A DNA stretch of 64,000 bases from NCBI GenBank assembly GCA_039033215.1, contig JBCCDA010000005.1:23834-87833 (forward strand), written 5' to 3'. Under the pieces are notes generated by a model. It was not told where the DNA came from. It did not search any database and saw only the letters and a program-made list of their open reading frames with translations. The position numbers were made by a program, and so were the translations under genes. How positions within the stretch are numbered: position 1 is the first letter of the stretch; every line of letters begins with the position of its first letter. This stretch comes from Thermohalobaculum sp039033215 (GTDB lineage: Bacteria; Pseudomonadota; Alphaproteobacteria; Rhodobacterales; Rhodobacteraceae). Below are positions 16,252 to 25,191 of this stretch, one piece after another.

Positions 16252-17178
16252 TCAGACAGCGATCTGGGACCGTGCCGATGCGTCGACCGTGCTCGGGATC
16301 CGCCCGCCGGGCGCCAGACCATCCGCCAGCGGTTCGAACGCCCATGCATCGGGCGTGCTGAACAGCTGGTGCAGAAGCTGGTTCGTCAGGCCATGCCCCG
16401 CCTTGAAACCGCGGTAGCGCCCAATGATCGGATGACCGGCCAGGGACAGATCGCCCACGGCATCAAGCATCTTGTGTCGCACGAATTCATCCGGCCGGCG
16501 CAGACCACCCGGATTGAGCACTCGCCCCTCGTCGACAACGATGGCGTTCTGAAGGTTGCCACCGCGCGCCAGCCCCAGCGATCGCAGGTACTCGACCTCG
16601 TGCAGATGGCCAAACGTCCGGCAATCCGACAGCTCGCTCGTGAAGGCACCGTTGACCATCGACATGCTGTGCTCCTGCCGGCCGATTGCCGGATCGGAGA
16701 AGTCGATGGCGAACTCAATCTCGAAACGACGGGCCGGGACAAGCTCGGCCCATTTGTCGCCGTCCTCGAACCGGACGGGCGAGAGAATACGGATCGCGTC
16801 AATCGGGGCGTTCAGCTCGCGCACCCCGGCTTGCTGGATGGCACGCACAAACGGTGCAGAAGAGCCGTCCATGATCGGAACTTCCGGACCGTTCAGCCGG
16901 ATTGTGCAATCCGTGATACCCGTCCCCGCCAGCGCCGCGAGCACATGCTCGACCGTGCCAACAGAGGTCCCGTACATGTTCGTCAGTCTGGTGCAAAGCT
17001 GGGTGTCGTTGACGAGATCGTACCGCGCGGCGATGTCGCCGGTGCCCGCCGCCACGTCGGAGCGCACGAAATGAACCCCAGTGCCGGCTACTGCCGGTAC
17101 CAGAATCATCCGGACCGGCTGCCCACCGTGGAGACCTATTCCGGCCACTTCGACAGCCGAATTAACCGTCCTGCGCAT
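16252..17178 (-). CDS. lpxC: UDP-3-O-acyl-N-acetylglucosamine deacetylase LpxC
   Basis: A 308-residue zinc amidase catalysing the committed step of lipid A synthesis. The family start is recognisable (M-R-R-T-V-N-S-A-V-E-V-A-G-I-G-L-H-G-G). The zinc ligands are the His of V-E-H-V-L-A-A-L and H-K-M-L-D-A-V-G-D (His and Asp). The F-x-x-E-x-x-F-D-F-S-H-P-like region is present as E-F-A-I-D-F-S-D-P-A-I-G-R-Q. ATG 17178 is preferred over the GTG at 17190. It lies between ftsZ and bamD, with its own upstream region of about 320 bases. Confidence 0.96.
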   Translation of the reverse strand: MRRTVNSAVEVAGIGLHGGQPVRMILVPAVAGTGVHFVRSDVAAGTGDIAARYDLVNDTQLCTRLTNMYGTSVGTVEHVLAALAGTGITDCTIRLNGPEVPIMDGSSAPFVRAIQQAGVRELNAPIDAIRILSPVRFEDGDKWAELVPARRFEIEFAIDFSDPAIGRQEHSMSMVNGAFTSELSDCRTFGHLHEVEYLRSLGLARGGNLQNAIVVDEGRVLNPGGLRRPDEFVRHKMLDAVGDLSLAGHPIIGRYRGFKAGHGLTNQLLHQLFSTPDAWAFEPLADGLAPGGRIPSTVDASARSQIAV

Positions 17179-17236
17179 CAGATGATCCACTTACTGCAAC
17201 TGCCTTGACGCAGAGATCTCCGTCCCTGTTGCAAAC

Positions 17237-17265
17237 TTTCTACACCCTCGGGCAATCCTAACCAA
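17237..17265 (-). promoter_or_regulatory. Possible lpxC promoter
   Basis: In the minus direction TTGGTT (17260-17265), 17 bases, TAGAAA (17237-17242) precede the lpxC start by about 60 bases. The match to sigma-70 is moderate. The 320-base gap between ftsZ and lpxC otherwise shows only the hairpin at 17464-17486. Confidence 0.35.
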
Positions 17266-17463
17266 ATCAACGTTTATGACTGTTTACGACAACTCCGGAC
17301 GCCAAGCGTCTGGAGACATTGCAGGACCCCCCGCTGGGCGTCCTCGCGAACACGGTATTCGGGATCGAACCTGGTGTTTGGCGTTAACCGGCCGTTCATG
17401 ACTGATCAGGGCGTTTCGGTGCGGGTCCAGCGCCTTGTGGCGGAGATTGCACCTAGCATGGCA

Positions 17464-17486
17464 GGCCGCCCCTGAGCGAGGCGGCC
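17464..17486 (-). terminator. Hairpin downstream of ftsZ
   Basis: GGCCGCC and GGCGGCC form a 7-bp stem with a 9-base loop beginning 11 bases after the ftsZ stop. No T-run follows, so termination may be partial and some readthrough into lpxC is possible. Confidence 0.4.
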
Positions 17487-17497
17487 GGGTTCGTCTA

Positions 17498-19147
17498 TCA
17501 GTTTGCCTGACGGCGCAGGAAGGCAGGGATGTCCCCTGGATCGTCATCCGCACCGGTGATGGGCTCGCGCCGCGCCGGGCGTTCTTCTTCGCCCTGCGTC
17601 CCGGAAACCCGGTGGATGAGCTTGTTGATCGCGAAGAGCCCGGGGCGGCCGGTGGGCTGCTCCTCCGTCTCCGCCGATGCCACGGCCGTGCTTGGCGTGC
17701 TTGGCGTCCCCCGGTCGAGCGATCGCTCATCAAGATCGAAGAGCGCCGGCTCGTCGAGACCACCGCTTGTTTCGGCCTGACGGCGGGCGTCCTCCTTGCG
17801 AGCACGGGCCGCGAGTGCGCGTTGGCGGACTTCATCGGCACGGGCTCGGATATCCGCCGGGGAGGGGGCAGTCGCGTACTGAGCTTCTTCGGACGGAACC
17901 GGCTCGGGCTCGGGCGCCGTCTGTGTGACCGGCTCCGGCTGCAGCTCGACCACGGCCTCGGCAACAGGCTGCGAAACCGGATCGGCCGCGGGCTCGGTGT
18001 AGGTCAGCGGTTCCTGCTCGGGCTCGGCGAACGCCTGAACGGGCTCGGGGCGGACCTCCGGCTGCTCCTCGGCACGACGCTGGCCGCGCACCGCCGCGAC
18101 GATCCCGGGATCGGTCTCGACGGGCTTGCGCCGCGGCGTGTCGAACTGCGACGTACGCACCGGCTCCCGTGCCACCGCATGTTCGGCGTCGATGCCCGTG
18201 GCGACCACCGAGACGCGCATCTTGCCGTCCAGGCCCGGATCAATGGCCGAGCCGAACTTGATCATCGCGTTCGAGTCGACCTCTTCCTTGATCCGGTTCG
18301 CGGCCTCGTCCATCTCGAACAACGTGAGGTCATAGCCGCCCGTGATGTTGATCAGCACACCCTGCGCGCCCTTGAGGGAGACCTCGTCGAGCAGCGGGTT
18401 CGCGATAGCCTTCTCGGCGGCGTCGATGGCACGGGTCTCACCGTCGGCCTCGCCGGTGCCCATCATCGCCTTGCCCATCTCCTCCATGACCGAGCGGACA
18501 TCGGCGAAGTCGAGGTTGATCATGCCCGGGCGCACCATCAGGTCCGTCACACCCTGGACACCCTGATAGAGGACATCATCGGCCATCTGGAACGCCTCGA
18601 CGAAGGTCGTGCGCTCGGAGGCCACCTGGAAGAGGTTCTGGTTCGGGATCACGATCAGCGTATCGACGACCGACTGCATCTCGTTGAGACCGTCCTCGGC
18701 CACCTGCATCCGGCGCGCACCCTCGAAGTGGAAGGGCTTGGTGACGACACCGACCGTCAGGATACCCATCTCGCGGGCAACGCGGGCGACAGTGGGCGCA
18801 GCACCCGTGCCGGTCCCGCCACCCATGCCGGCGGTGATGAAGCACATGTGGCTGCCGTCGAGATGCGAGGCGATCTCCTCGATCGTCTCCTCGGCGGCGC
18901 GCTGACCAACCTCCGGCTTGCTCCCGGCGCCCAGACCCCGGGTGACTCCGATGCCAAGCTGGATCGCGCGCGGCGCCTGGCTATGCTGCAACGCCTGCGC
19001 GTCAGTATTTGCCGCGATGAAATCAACACCTTCGAGCTTCTTCTCGATCATGTTGTTCACAGCATTGCCGCCAGCGCCGCCGACGCCAAAGACAGTGATA
19101 CGCGCACGCAACTCGTGCTCGGTCGGTCCCGCCAAAGTAAGTGCCAT
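17498..19147 (-). CDS. ftsZ: Cell division protein FtsZ
   Basis: A 549-residue tubulin-like GTPase that forms the cytokinetic Z ring. The GTP loop G-G-G-T-G-T-G is at residues 109-115, N-T-D-A at 47-50, and the T7-loop region N-L-D-F-A-D-V-R. After the globular core (to about 320) comes an unusually long linker rich in Glu, Pro, Gln and Ala, typical of Rhodobacterales, and a C-terminal FtsA-binding peptide D-I-P-A-F-L-R-R-Q-A-N. The linker gives the protein its length above the usual 380-400. It follows ftsA after 126 bases and precedes lpxC. Position last in the division genes fits a high-expression, separately tunable product. Confidence 0.98.
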   Translation of the reverse strand: MALTLAGPTEHELRARITVFGVGGAGGNAVNNMIEKKLEGVDFIAANTDAQALQHSQAPRAIQLGIGVTRGLGAGSKPEVGQRAAEETIEEIASHLDGSHMCFITAGMGGGTGTGAAPTVARVAREMGILTVGVVTKPFHFEGARRMQVAEDGLNEMQSVVDTLIVIPNQNLFQVASERTTFVEAFQMADDVLYQGVQGVTDLMVRPGMINLDFADVRSVMEEMGKAMMGTGEADGETRAIDAAEKAIANPLLDEVSLKGAQGVLINITGGYDLTLFEMDEAANRIKEEVDSNAMIKFGSAIDPGLDGKMRVSVVATGIDAEHAVAREPVRTSQFDTPRRKPVETDPGIVAAVRGQRRAEEQPEVRPEPVQAFAEPEQEPLTYTEPAADPVSQPVAEAVVELQPEPVTQTAPEPEPVPSEEAQYATAPSPADIRARADEVRQRALAARARKEDARRQAETSGGLDEPALFDLDERSLDRGTPSTPSTAVASAETEEQPTGRPGLFAINKLIHRVSGTQGEEERPARREPITGADDDPGDIPAFLRRQAN

Positions 19148-19273
19148 GGATTCTGCCTCGCCGGTTTCTTGTTTAACTGCCTCAGGTTATCCGGCTTTCT
19201 TGATGCCTGTTATCACCGGATTTAGATTTATTGCCAAGAGGTTACCGCAAATCGGCCAATTCGTCACGCGATT

Positions 19274-20620
19274 TCACCATGCCCGCTTGAACCAGCGGAA
19301 CATCTCGCCCGCCCGGCCCCGCGCGCCCGATGGCGGCGCCTCGAAATCCCAGAGCTCATCGTGCCGGCGCAGCGCATACATGGCCAGGCCGACGGCAGTG
19401 GAGTAGTCGGGGCCTGCCAGCGACTGGGGCAGGCCCGCGATCCGAAGCGGCCGGCCGATGCGCGGACGCCGCCCCAGAATGCGGGTCGCCATCTCGTCCA
19501 CACCTTGCAGCTGGGCTGCCGCCCCCGTCAGCACGAGGCCCGAGCCCGGCATCGCATCGACGCCCAGGGAGACCAGTCGCGCGCGCACCATCTCGAGGAT
19601 CTCCTCCATGCGCGGGCGGATGACGCCGATCAGCATGCCGCGCGGGATCTGCCGCGCGCCGGGCGTGTCCTCCTCGCCCAGGCGTGGCGCCTCGATCATC
19701 TCGCGATCGTCCGAGCCCATTGGGATCACCCCGCCATGCAGCGTCTTGATCCGCTCGGCCGTCTGGTGGCTGCACGAGAGCCCCGCGGCGATATCGGCGG
19801 TGACATGGCCGCCCCCGTAGCGCACCTGGTCGATGCACATCAGGTGGTCACGCAGGTAGACTGCCAGTGACGTCCCGCCGCCGCCCATATCGATGCAGAC
19901 GGCACCGGCACGCTGCTCGTCCTCGATCAGCGCGGCCATGGCCGAGGCATATGGCGCCGATACGACCCCGGCGAGATCCAGATCGCAGCGGCGCACGCAT
20001 TCGATCACATCGGCCAGCGGCTGGGCATCGACCGTGAGCACATGGCACGCGACCGAGAGCGTCCGGGCCGTCATGCCACGTGGATCGGTGATGCCGCCCT
20101 TGTGGTCGACCGCGATCTCGCAGGGCTGCGCGTGCAGGATGCGCCGGCCAGGGCCCATCGGCGGTTCGGGGCACGAGGCGAAGGCCAGCGAGAGATCGCG
20201 ATCCGTCACCTGCCCGGTCTCGGTTTCAACCTCGGCTTCGGTCATCGCGCTTTGCTGGCGCCCACCCGAGAACGAGACGATCACCTGATCGACACGGTCG
20301 ATGCGCGGGGCGGCCATCCGCTCGGCATTCAGCAGCGCCAACCGGATCGCGCGGCAGGTCTCCTCCATGTCGATGATCTCGCCGCGACGTACGCCGCGGG
20401 CCTGCACCGTGCGTGCGCCCACGATTTCGATCGCACCGAAGAGGCCGGTGCCGCGACCATCACGCAGGTCGGCCTCGGCGATCCGCTGGGGATCCAGCCG
20501 CAGCACGAGGCACGTGATCTTGGTCGAGCCGATGTCCAGCACGGCGAGACGCCCGCGCCGCATGCCGGCCTGCAGGCGCATCCGCATGGCGCGGTAGGTG
20601 TCGAGCGCGGCAAAGTTCAT
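19274..20620 (-). CDS. ftsA: Cell division protein FtsA
   Basis: A 448-residue actin-fold ATPase that tethers FtsZ to the membrane. The first phosphate loop V-L-D-I-G-S-T-K-I-T-C is at about residues 27-37, and the second, C-I-D-M-G-G-G-G-T-S-L-A-V-Y, is in the middle. The S-H-Q-T-A-E-R-I-K segment and the G-S-G-L-V-L-T-G-A-A adenosine motif follow. The C-terminus (W-F-K-R-A-W) is amphipathic and aromatic, as expected for the membrane anchor. The ATG overlaps the ftsQ stop by four bases. Confidence 0.96.
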   Translation of the reverse strand: MNFAALDTYRAMRMRLQAGMRRGRLAVLDIGSTKITCLVLRLDPQRIAEADLRDGRGTGLFGAIEIVGARTVQARGVRRGEIIDMEETCRAIRLALLNAERMAAPRIDRVDQVIVSFSGGRQQSAMTEAEVETETGQVTDRDLSLAFASCPEPPMGPGRRILHAQPCEIAVDHKGGITDPRGMTARTLSVACHVLTVDAQPLADVIECVRRCDLDLAGVVSAPYASAMAALIEDEQRAGAVCIDMGGGGTSLAVYLRDHLMCIDQVRYGGGHVTADIAAGLSCSHQTAERIKTLHGGVIPMGSDDREMIEAPRLGEEDTPGARQIPRGMLIGVIRPRMEEILEMVRARLVSLGVDAMPGSGLVLTGAAAQLQGVDEMATRILGRRPRIGRPLRIAGLPQSLAGPDYSTAVGLAMYALRRHDELWDFEAPPSGARGRAGEMFRWFKRAW

Positions 20621-21498
20621 GTGCGCTCCCCCGCCCCCGGCGTGGCCTGGCGAAGACGGTAGAGCTCGGCACCCTCTTCGGTCATGCGCACCACGGGCCG
20701 CTCGGCCAGACGCATGTCCACCAATGCGACATCACGCGACAGAAGCTCGGTCGAAAGATCCCAGGCGACGATCCGGTCCAGCGCCAGGGCAGGGTCGTCC
20801 TCGGGCAGCAGGAGCCGCTGGCCGCGGTCCAGCACAATGTCCCAACGCCGGGCGCCAACATACACCAGTGCGCGCATCCGCGGCGCGATATCAGGCGCAG
20901 CCGCAATCAGGGCGAGCGCTTCGGGAACATGACCCGGCGCCGCGTCGCCCAGAAGAACCGGGAGCTCCGGGTACCCGGCCCGCGTCGCCGCAGGCGCCAC
21001 GACCGCGCCGTCATCGCCCATCAGCCACATCCGGTCCTCTGCGTCGCGCCAGAGCACGACCGGTAACCGCTCGACCAATGAGATCCGCAACGTGCCGCTT
21101 GCGGCGAGGGCCACATGCGCGGTCTTCACGGGACCAAGCGCCTCGACCTCCGTCTTGACCGCGGCGACATCCAGCGAAAGCGAGGACAGCCCCGGCGTGA
21201 TCGGCACCAGCTCCTCGATCCGCCGCGTCAGATCGACCGACGCGCCGGTGACCGCAAGCCCGCGCACGGCGAACTCCGGCCGCGCCGACAGCGCGTCCAT
21301 TGCCATACCGTGCGACTGGACCATCCAGCCCTGCACCCGGGGGCTGATCGCAACCTGCCAACCCGCCAGCAAGACGACCGCCGCGGGCAGCACCGACAGG
21401 CCCAGGCGACGGACCCAGGGCCGCTTCCAGAGGCGTTCGATGCGATAGACGAACTGCGAGGGACCGGGACCCCGGCGGGACTCACTCAGCGGCCGCAT
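20617..21498 (-). CDS. ftsQ: Cell division protein FtsQ
   Basis: A 293-residue bitopic membrane protein linking early and late divisome proteins. A cytoplasmic basic N-terminus (about 30 residues) precedes one membrane segment (L-S-V-L-P-A-A-V-V-L-L-A-G-W, near residues 35-50). A POTRA domain follows (F-A-V-R-G-L-A-V-T-G-A), then the FtsQ beta domain (R-I-S-L-V-E-R-L-P-V-V-L-W-R). ATG 21498 (M-R-P-L-S-E-S-R) is chosen; it lies 13 bases inside the 3' end of ddl, and the frame reaches back to a possible start at 21525. Confidence 0.93.
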   Translation of the reverse strand: MRPLSESRRGPGPSQFVYRIERLWKRPWVRRLGLSVLPAAVVLLAGWQVAISPRVQGWMVQSHGMAMDALSARPEFAVRGLAVTGASVDLTRRIEELVPITPGLSSLSLDVAAVKTEVEALGPVKTAHVALAASGTLRISLVERLPVVLWRDAEDRMWLMGDDGAVVAPAATRAGYPELPVLLGDAAPGHVPEALALIAAAPDIAPRMRALVYVGARRWDIVLDRGQRLLLPEDDPALALDRIVAWDLSTELLSRDVALVDMRLAERPVVRMTEEGAELYRLRQATPGAGERT

Positions 21499-22400
21499 GA
21501 CGCGTCCTCCACCAACCAACTGCAAAGCTCTTCGAAAGTGATGCCCAGATGCGCCGCCTGTTCGGGCGCGAGCGAGGTGGGCGTCATCCCCGGCTGGGTG
21601 TTTGTCTCCAGCAGGATCAGCCCAGCCAGGCCCTTCGTGTCATCCCAGCGGAAGTCCGTGCGGCTGAGGCCACGGCAGCCCAGCGCTTGGTGGGCCGTGA
21701 GGGCGTGGTCGAGGCAGGCTTTTTCTATTTCGGCAGGGATGTCGGCGGGGACTTCGTGGCGCGAGCCGCCGTCGGCATACTTGGCGTGGTAATCGTACCA
21801 GCCCTGGGTGGCGATGATGTCCGTCACGGCCATGGGGCGGTCGCCCATCACGGCCACGGTCATCTCGCGCCCCGGCACGAAGCGCTCGACCATCAGGGTG
21901 TCGGCGGCTTCGGGGGCCAGCTGGGGCGGCGAGTTCGCCCCTTCCGCAACGATGTAGATTCCGACCGAGGAGCCCTCGTTGTAGGGCTTCACCACATAGG
22001 GCGGCGCCATGACATGGTCGCGGAGAATATCTTCGCGGGACGCCAGCAGCCCCTCGGCGATCGGCAGACCGTGCGAGGCGTAGAGGGCTTTCGTGCGTTC
22101 CTTGTCCATGGCGAGCGACGATGCCAGCACGCCCGAGTGGGTGTAGGGGATGCCCATCCACTCCAGCAGGCCCTGGACGCAACCGTCCTCGCCCCAGCGG
22201 CCATGCAAGGCATTGAAGACAACGTCCGGGCGCGCGTGACCGAGGGCCTGGGCAAGGTCGCGCCCCGCGTCCAGCTCCACCACCTCAAATCCGGCGCGCC
22301 GGAGTGCCCCCGCACATTCGGCCCCCGACACGAGCGATACGTCCCGCTCGGCAGAGAGGCCCCCTTTAAGCACCACGACGCGGTTTGTCCTGCTCGACAT
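21486..22400 (-). CDS. ddl: D-alanine--D-alanine ligase
   Basis: A 304-residue ATP-grasp enzyme that joins two D-Ala for the peptidoglycan stem peptide. The start V-V-V-L-K-G-G-L-S-A-E-R-D-V-S-L is diagnostic, followed by A-L-H-G-R-W-G-E-D-G, V-V-K-P-Y-N-E-G-S-S-V-G and the magnesium-binding L-L-E-T-N-T-Q-P-G-M-T. ATG 22400 is preferred because the upstream extension to 22457 lacks family features. It lies between murB and ftsQ in the cluster, with about 100 bases after murB. Confidence 0.96.
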   Translation of the reverse strand: MSSRTNRVVVLKGGLSAERDVSLVSGAECAGALRRAGFEVVELDAGRDLAQALGHARPDVVFNALHGRWGEDGCVQGLLEWMGIPYTHSGVLASSLAMDKERTKALYASHGLPIAEGLLASREDILRDHVMAPPYVVKPYNEGSSVGIYIVAEGANSPPQLAPEAADTLMVERFVPGREMTVAVMGDRPMAVTDIIATQGWYDYHAKYADGGSRHEVPADIPAEIEKACLDHALTAHQALGCRGLSRTDFRWDDTKGLAGLILLETNTQPGMTPTSLAPEQAAHLGITFEELCSWLVEDASCGR

Positions 22401-22502
22401 GCCCGCGCTCTCAACACTATCCGTCCCCGGTTTAGGTGTCCCGCCGCGTTGCTGCATGAGGACCCGGCCCGGGTGATTCGGACTTCGGACGCTGTTGCGC
22501 CT

Positions 22503-23432
22503 CTAGTGCGGGACCTTAACCCCGATGCGCCGGATTTCCCAAACCAATTCGTGGCCCGACTGCGCTTTTACGCGGGCGCGGACCTCTTCGCCCAGGTCTT
22601 CGAGGTCGGCGGCGGTGGCTTCGCCCGTGTTCACCAGGAAGTTCGCGTGCTTGGGCGACATCTGGGCGCCGCCCTTGGTCAGCCCCCTACATCCTGCGTC
22701 CTCGATCAGTTTCCAGGCCTTGAGGTCCATCGGATCGTCCGTGGCACCGGTCGAGGAGTATCCGGCGGGATTGCGGAACGTGGACCCGCAGGAGCGGTCC
22801 TTGGTCGGCTGCGATGCCTCGCGCTTGGCGACGTAGTCGGCCATCAGCGCCTCGGACGTCGCCGGGTCCCCGGCACGGCCCTGCAGCGTGGCGGCGACGA
22901 TGACGCTGTCGTCGGGGATGTCCGAGGCGCGGTAGGAAAAATCGACGGCCGTCACCTCGTGCACGGTTCCCTGCCGATCGACCAGGGTCACGCTGTGGAA
23001 GACATCCGCGAGGTAGCTGCCATAGCACCCCGCGTTCATCTTCACGGCACCGCCGATGGCACCGGGGATGGTCCGCAGGAACTCCAGACCCGCGATGCCT
23101 GCGGCGGCGGCCTTCCTGGCAACGGCGGAGTCCAGAACCGCGGCGCCGACGCGCAGCCGGTGGCCCTCCAGGATCTCGACCCCCATGAACGCGCGACCCA
23201 GCTTGATCGCGACCCCGGGAAGCCCGCCGTCGCGGATGATCAGGTTCGAGCATACCCCAAGCGGGGTCACCGGCACCTCCGCCGGGAGCGCCTTCAGGAA
23301 ATCCGCCAGATCCGCGAGATCTGCGGGCTGGAACAGCCATTCCGCCGGTCCCCCGACCCTGAGCCACGTCAGCGGTGCAAGCGGGCGTTCCGGCGTGACC
23401 GAACCACGCGTCGGGGGGAGCGCGCTGATCAC
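22503..23432 (-). CDS. murB: UDP-N-acetylenolpyruvoylglucosamine reductase MurB
   Basis: A 309-residue flavoenzyme that reduces UDP-GlcNAc-enolpyruvate to UDP-MurNAc. The FAD-binding parts are T-W-L-R-V-G-G-P-A-E-W and G-V-C-S-N-L-I-I-R-D-G-G; T-I-P-G-A-I-G-G-A-V-K-M-N-A-G-C-Y-G, the catalytic S-C-G-S-T-F-R-N-P and the late S-P-K-H-A-N-F-L-V-N follow. The proposed start is GTG 23432, which overlaps the stop of the permease gene by four bases (GTGA); the same frame runs open far upstream, but that part is antisense-like noise. Type I MurB length. Confidence 0.94.
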   Translation of the reverse strand: MISALPPTRGSVTPERPLAPLTWLRVGGPAEWLFQPADLADLADFLKALPAEVPVTPLGVCSNLIIRDGGLPGVAIKLGRAFMGVEILEGHRLRVGAAVLDSAVARKAAAAGIAGLEFLRTIPGAIGGAVKMNAGCYGSYLADVFHSVTLVDRQGTVHEVTAVDFSYRASDIPDDSVIVAATLQGRAGDPATSEALMADYVAKREASQPTKDRSCGSTFRNPAGYSSTGATDDPMDLKAWKLIEDAGCRGLTKGGAQMSPKHANFLVNTGEATAADLEDLGEEVRARVKAQSGHELVWEIRRIGVKVPH

Positions 23433-24613
23433 GAGAGCACCCCCCAGCCAAATGCCGCGAGGGAGAGCAGCCCCCCAAACCACGGGACCCAGGTGGGGAC
23501 CCAGCCATGCGAGGGGTCGCGACGGCGGAGCACGATCAGGGCCGCGTTGATCGCCACGAAGACAGCCAGCAGCACCAGCGACGTGATCTCGGCCAGCGTG
23601 GCCAGGGGGGCTGTCAGCGCCAGCAGGATCGTGAGCGCCGCGGGGATCAGCGTGCCCAGCACGGGTGTCCCGAACCGGGGGTGGGCGCGGTGGAAGACGC
23701 GGAAGGCGGGTGCGAACCGGCCGAGGCCGAAGAGCACCCGGGCCGACATCACGATCTGCGCCAGCACCCCGTTGAGCGCGGCGGCAACCGCGATCAGGGA
23801 CAGGAAGGCAGCGCCCTGCCCCGTCGCCGTCTCGAAGACCAACGCCAGGGGCTTGTCCGACGCCCCCAACTCGGCCGCCGGCACGGTGCGCGAGGCCGCC
23901 CAGGCAACCAGGACATAGATCAGCGTGGTCAGCAGAAGCGCCGCGATGATGGCCCGCGGCATCGTGCGCGCGGGGTCTTTCGTCTCCTCGACCATGTTCA
24001 CCATGTCTTCGAACCCGATGAACGCGAAGAAGGCGAGGATCGAGGCTGCCGCGATCGCCGAGAGGCCCACGCCCTCGACCGGGTTGGCGGCCAGCCCCTC
24101 GCCGCCCAGCCCCACCGCGATGACCAACAGCAGGCCGATCAGCTCGATCACCGTCAGGACCGCCGCGAACGCCAGGGACTCGATGACGCCCAGGATCGCC
24201 GCACCGGTCAGCAGCAGGCCCGCCGCGATGATCGCGAGCTCGCGGGGGATCGGGACGACCGACACCAGATACCCCGCGCCGCCCTGCAATACGGCGCCCG
24301 CGGAGATCACGCCGACGGCGGCCACCGCCAGCCCGACCAGCGCCGCGATGGCGTCCGAGCCCGAGGCCGCGCGAACGTAAGCCGCCTCCCCGGCACTTTC
24401 CGGGATACGCGAGGACAGATCGGCATAGACCAGCGCCGTCGGCGCCGCGATCAACCCGGCCAGCAGGAACGTCGCCGGCGCCCATTCTCCGGTCTGGCCG
24501 GCGACCTGCCCGACGAGCACATAGATCCCCGCGCCGATCATCACGCCGACCCCGTAGAGGGTCAGCAAACCGAACCCCAGGCGTCGCTTCAGCGTCGGTT
24601 CTGTCGCGCTCAT
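23429..24613 (-). CDS. APC-family amino acid permease
   Basis: A 394-residue inner-membrane transporter with about 11-12 hydrophobic segments. The first carries the family signature G-V-G-V-M-I-G-A-G-I-Y-V-L-V-G, and F-F-A-F-I-G-F-E-D-M-V-N-M-V-E-E-T-K-D-P marks helix 6 and the following loop. ATG 24613 gives M-S-A-T-E-P-T-L-K-R-R-L-G-F. Substrate cannot be read from the sequence. Its place inside the dcw cluster, translationally coupled to murB by a 4-base overlap, is not part of the usual gene order; uptake of a wall amino acid is an attractive but untested idea. Confidence 0.88.
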   Translation of the reverse strand: MSATEPTLKRRLGFGLLTLYGVGVMIGAGIYVLVGQVAGQTGEWAPATFLLAGLIAAPTALVYADLSSRIPESAGEAAYVRAASGSDAIAALVGLAVAAVGVISAGAVLQGGAGYLVSVVPIPRELAIIAAGLLLTGAAILGVIESLAFAAVLTVIELIGLLLVIAVGLGGEGLAANPVEGVGLSAIAAASILAFFAFIGFEDMVNMVEETKDPARTMPRAIIAALLLTTLIYVLVAWAASRTVPAAELGASDKPLALVFETATGQGAAFLSLIAVAAALNGVLAQIVMSARVLFGLGRFAPAFRVFHRAHPRFGTPVLGTLIPAALTILLALTAPLATLAEITSLVLLAVFVAINAALIVLRRRDPSHGWVPTWVPWFGGLLSLAAFGWGVLS

Positions 24614-24641
24614 GGTTGCCGTTCTACCACAAGCCGGCGGA

Positions 24642-24878
24642 TCACTTCTTCTTTCCCGCACCGACCAGGATGAAGACGCCAAAACCGATGGCGCCGCCTA
24701 TCAGTATCTCCTGTCCCGCTGCACCAAAGGCCGAAGCGGCAGTTGCGATCCCGACGGCGAGGACGGCCGTGACGGCGGTCTCCATCAGTTTCCGGCCACC
24801 GGAGGTCTCGCGCCCGGGGGGGAAGACCCGCGACATGCCGAACATCAGCACGAAGATGCCAAGAGCCATGATCGCCAT
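24642..24878 (-). CDS. Small three-helix membrane protein (paralogue 1)
   Basis: A 78-residue protein with three hydrophobic segments (about residues 1-17, 31-51 and 55-74) and a basic end G-K-K-K. It resembles the product of the next gene upstream (24913-25191): a first helix ending in R-V-F-P versus Q-M-F-P, then V-T-A-V-L-A-V versus V-A-A-V-L-A-I, then G-G-A-I-G-F-G-V-F-I-L-V versus G-L-V-G-G-F-V-I-F-L-L-V. That similarity suggests a tandem duplication. Function is unknown. Other Rhodobacterales dcw clusters carry a small membrane protein (DUF2484) near here, but this sequence does not clearly match it. The Shine-Dalgarno is weak. Confidence 0.65.
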   Translation of the reverse strand: MAIMALGIFVLMFGMSRVFPPGRETSGGRKLMETAVTAVLAVGIATAASAFGAAGQEILIGGAIGFGVFILVGAGKKK

Positions 24879-24912
24879 GGCTCAGTCGCGTCCCTGCGCC
24901 GAGCCCGCCGCT

Positions 24913-25191
24913 TCAGGTCGGATCATTGTCACTCTCCCCGTCCTCGGTGCGCGGGTACATCTTGCGATCGACAAGCAGGAAGATGACGAACCCGCCCACC
25001 AGGCCGATCGCGACCTGGACCATCGTCGCACCCAACACGAGCGCGGTGATCGCAAGGACCGCAGCGACCCCGTTGACGAACAAACCCTCGGCAAAGCCGC
25101 GCCCCAATGGGCGGCCCTTGGCCTTGGGGAACATCTGCCGCCCTGCCAGCATGATGGCCAGCATCCCCACCATGATGGCCACGATCATCAT
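24913..25191 (-). CDS. Small three-helix membrane protein (paralogue 2)
   Basis: A 92-residue protein with three hydrophobic segments (about residues 1-17, 35-55 and 57-75), a conserved-looking R-Q-M-F-P after the first and D-R-K-M-Y-P after the third, and an acidic tail (E-D-G-E-S-D-N-D-P). Start ATG 25191 overlaps the murC stop by four bases, so it is coupled to murC; a longer frame begins at 25239 inside murC. It looks like a diverged copy of the following gene. Function unknown; position suggests a link to envelope growth. Confidence 0.7.
   Translation of the reverse strand: MMIVAIMVGMLAIMLAGRQMFPKAKGRPLGRGFAEGLFVNGVAAVLAITALVLGATMVQVAIGLVGGFVIFLLVDRKMYPRTEDGESDNDPT

Noticed and set aside
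17435..19225. 596-codon plus-strand frame opposite ftsZ
   Set aside because: Antisense of ftsZ; Arg-, His- and Leu-rich and with no recognisable domain.
23433..24485. Upstream open extension of the murB frame
   Set aside because: It is opposite to no start-like feature and lies in another frame of the permease gene; MurB motifs begin only after GTG 23432.
21549..24673. Very long plus-strand frames opposite ddl, murB and the permease
   Set aside because: Antisense shadows in high-GC DNA; the minus-strand genes carry all family motifs.
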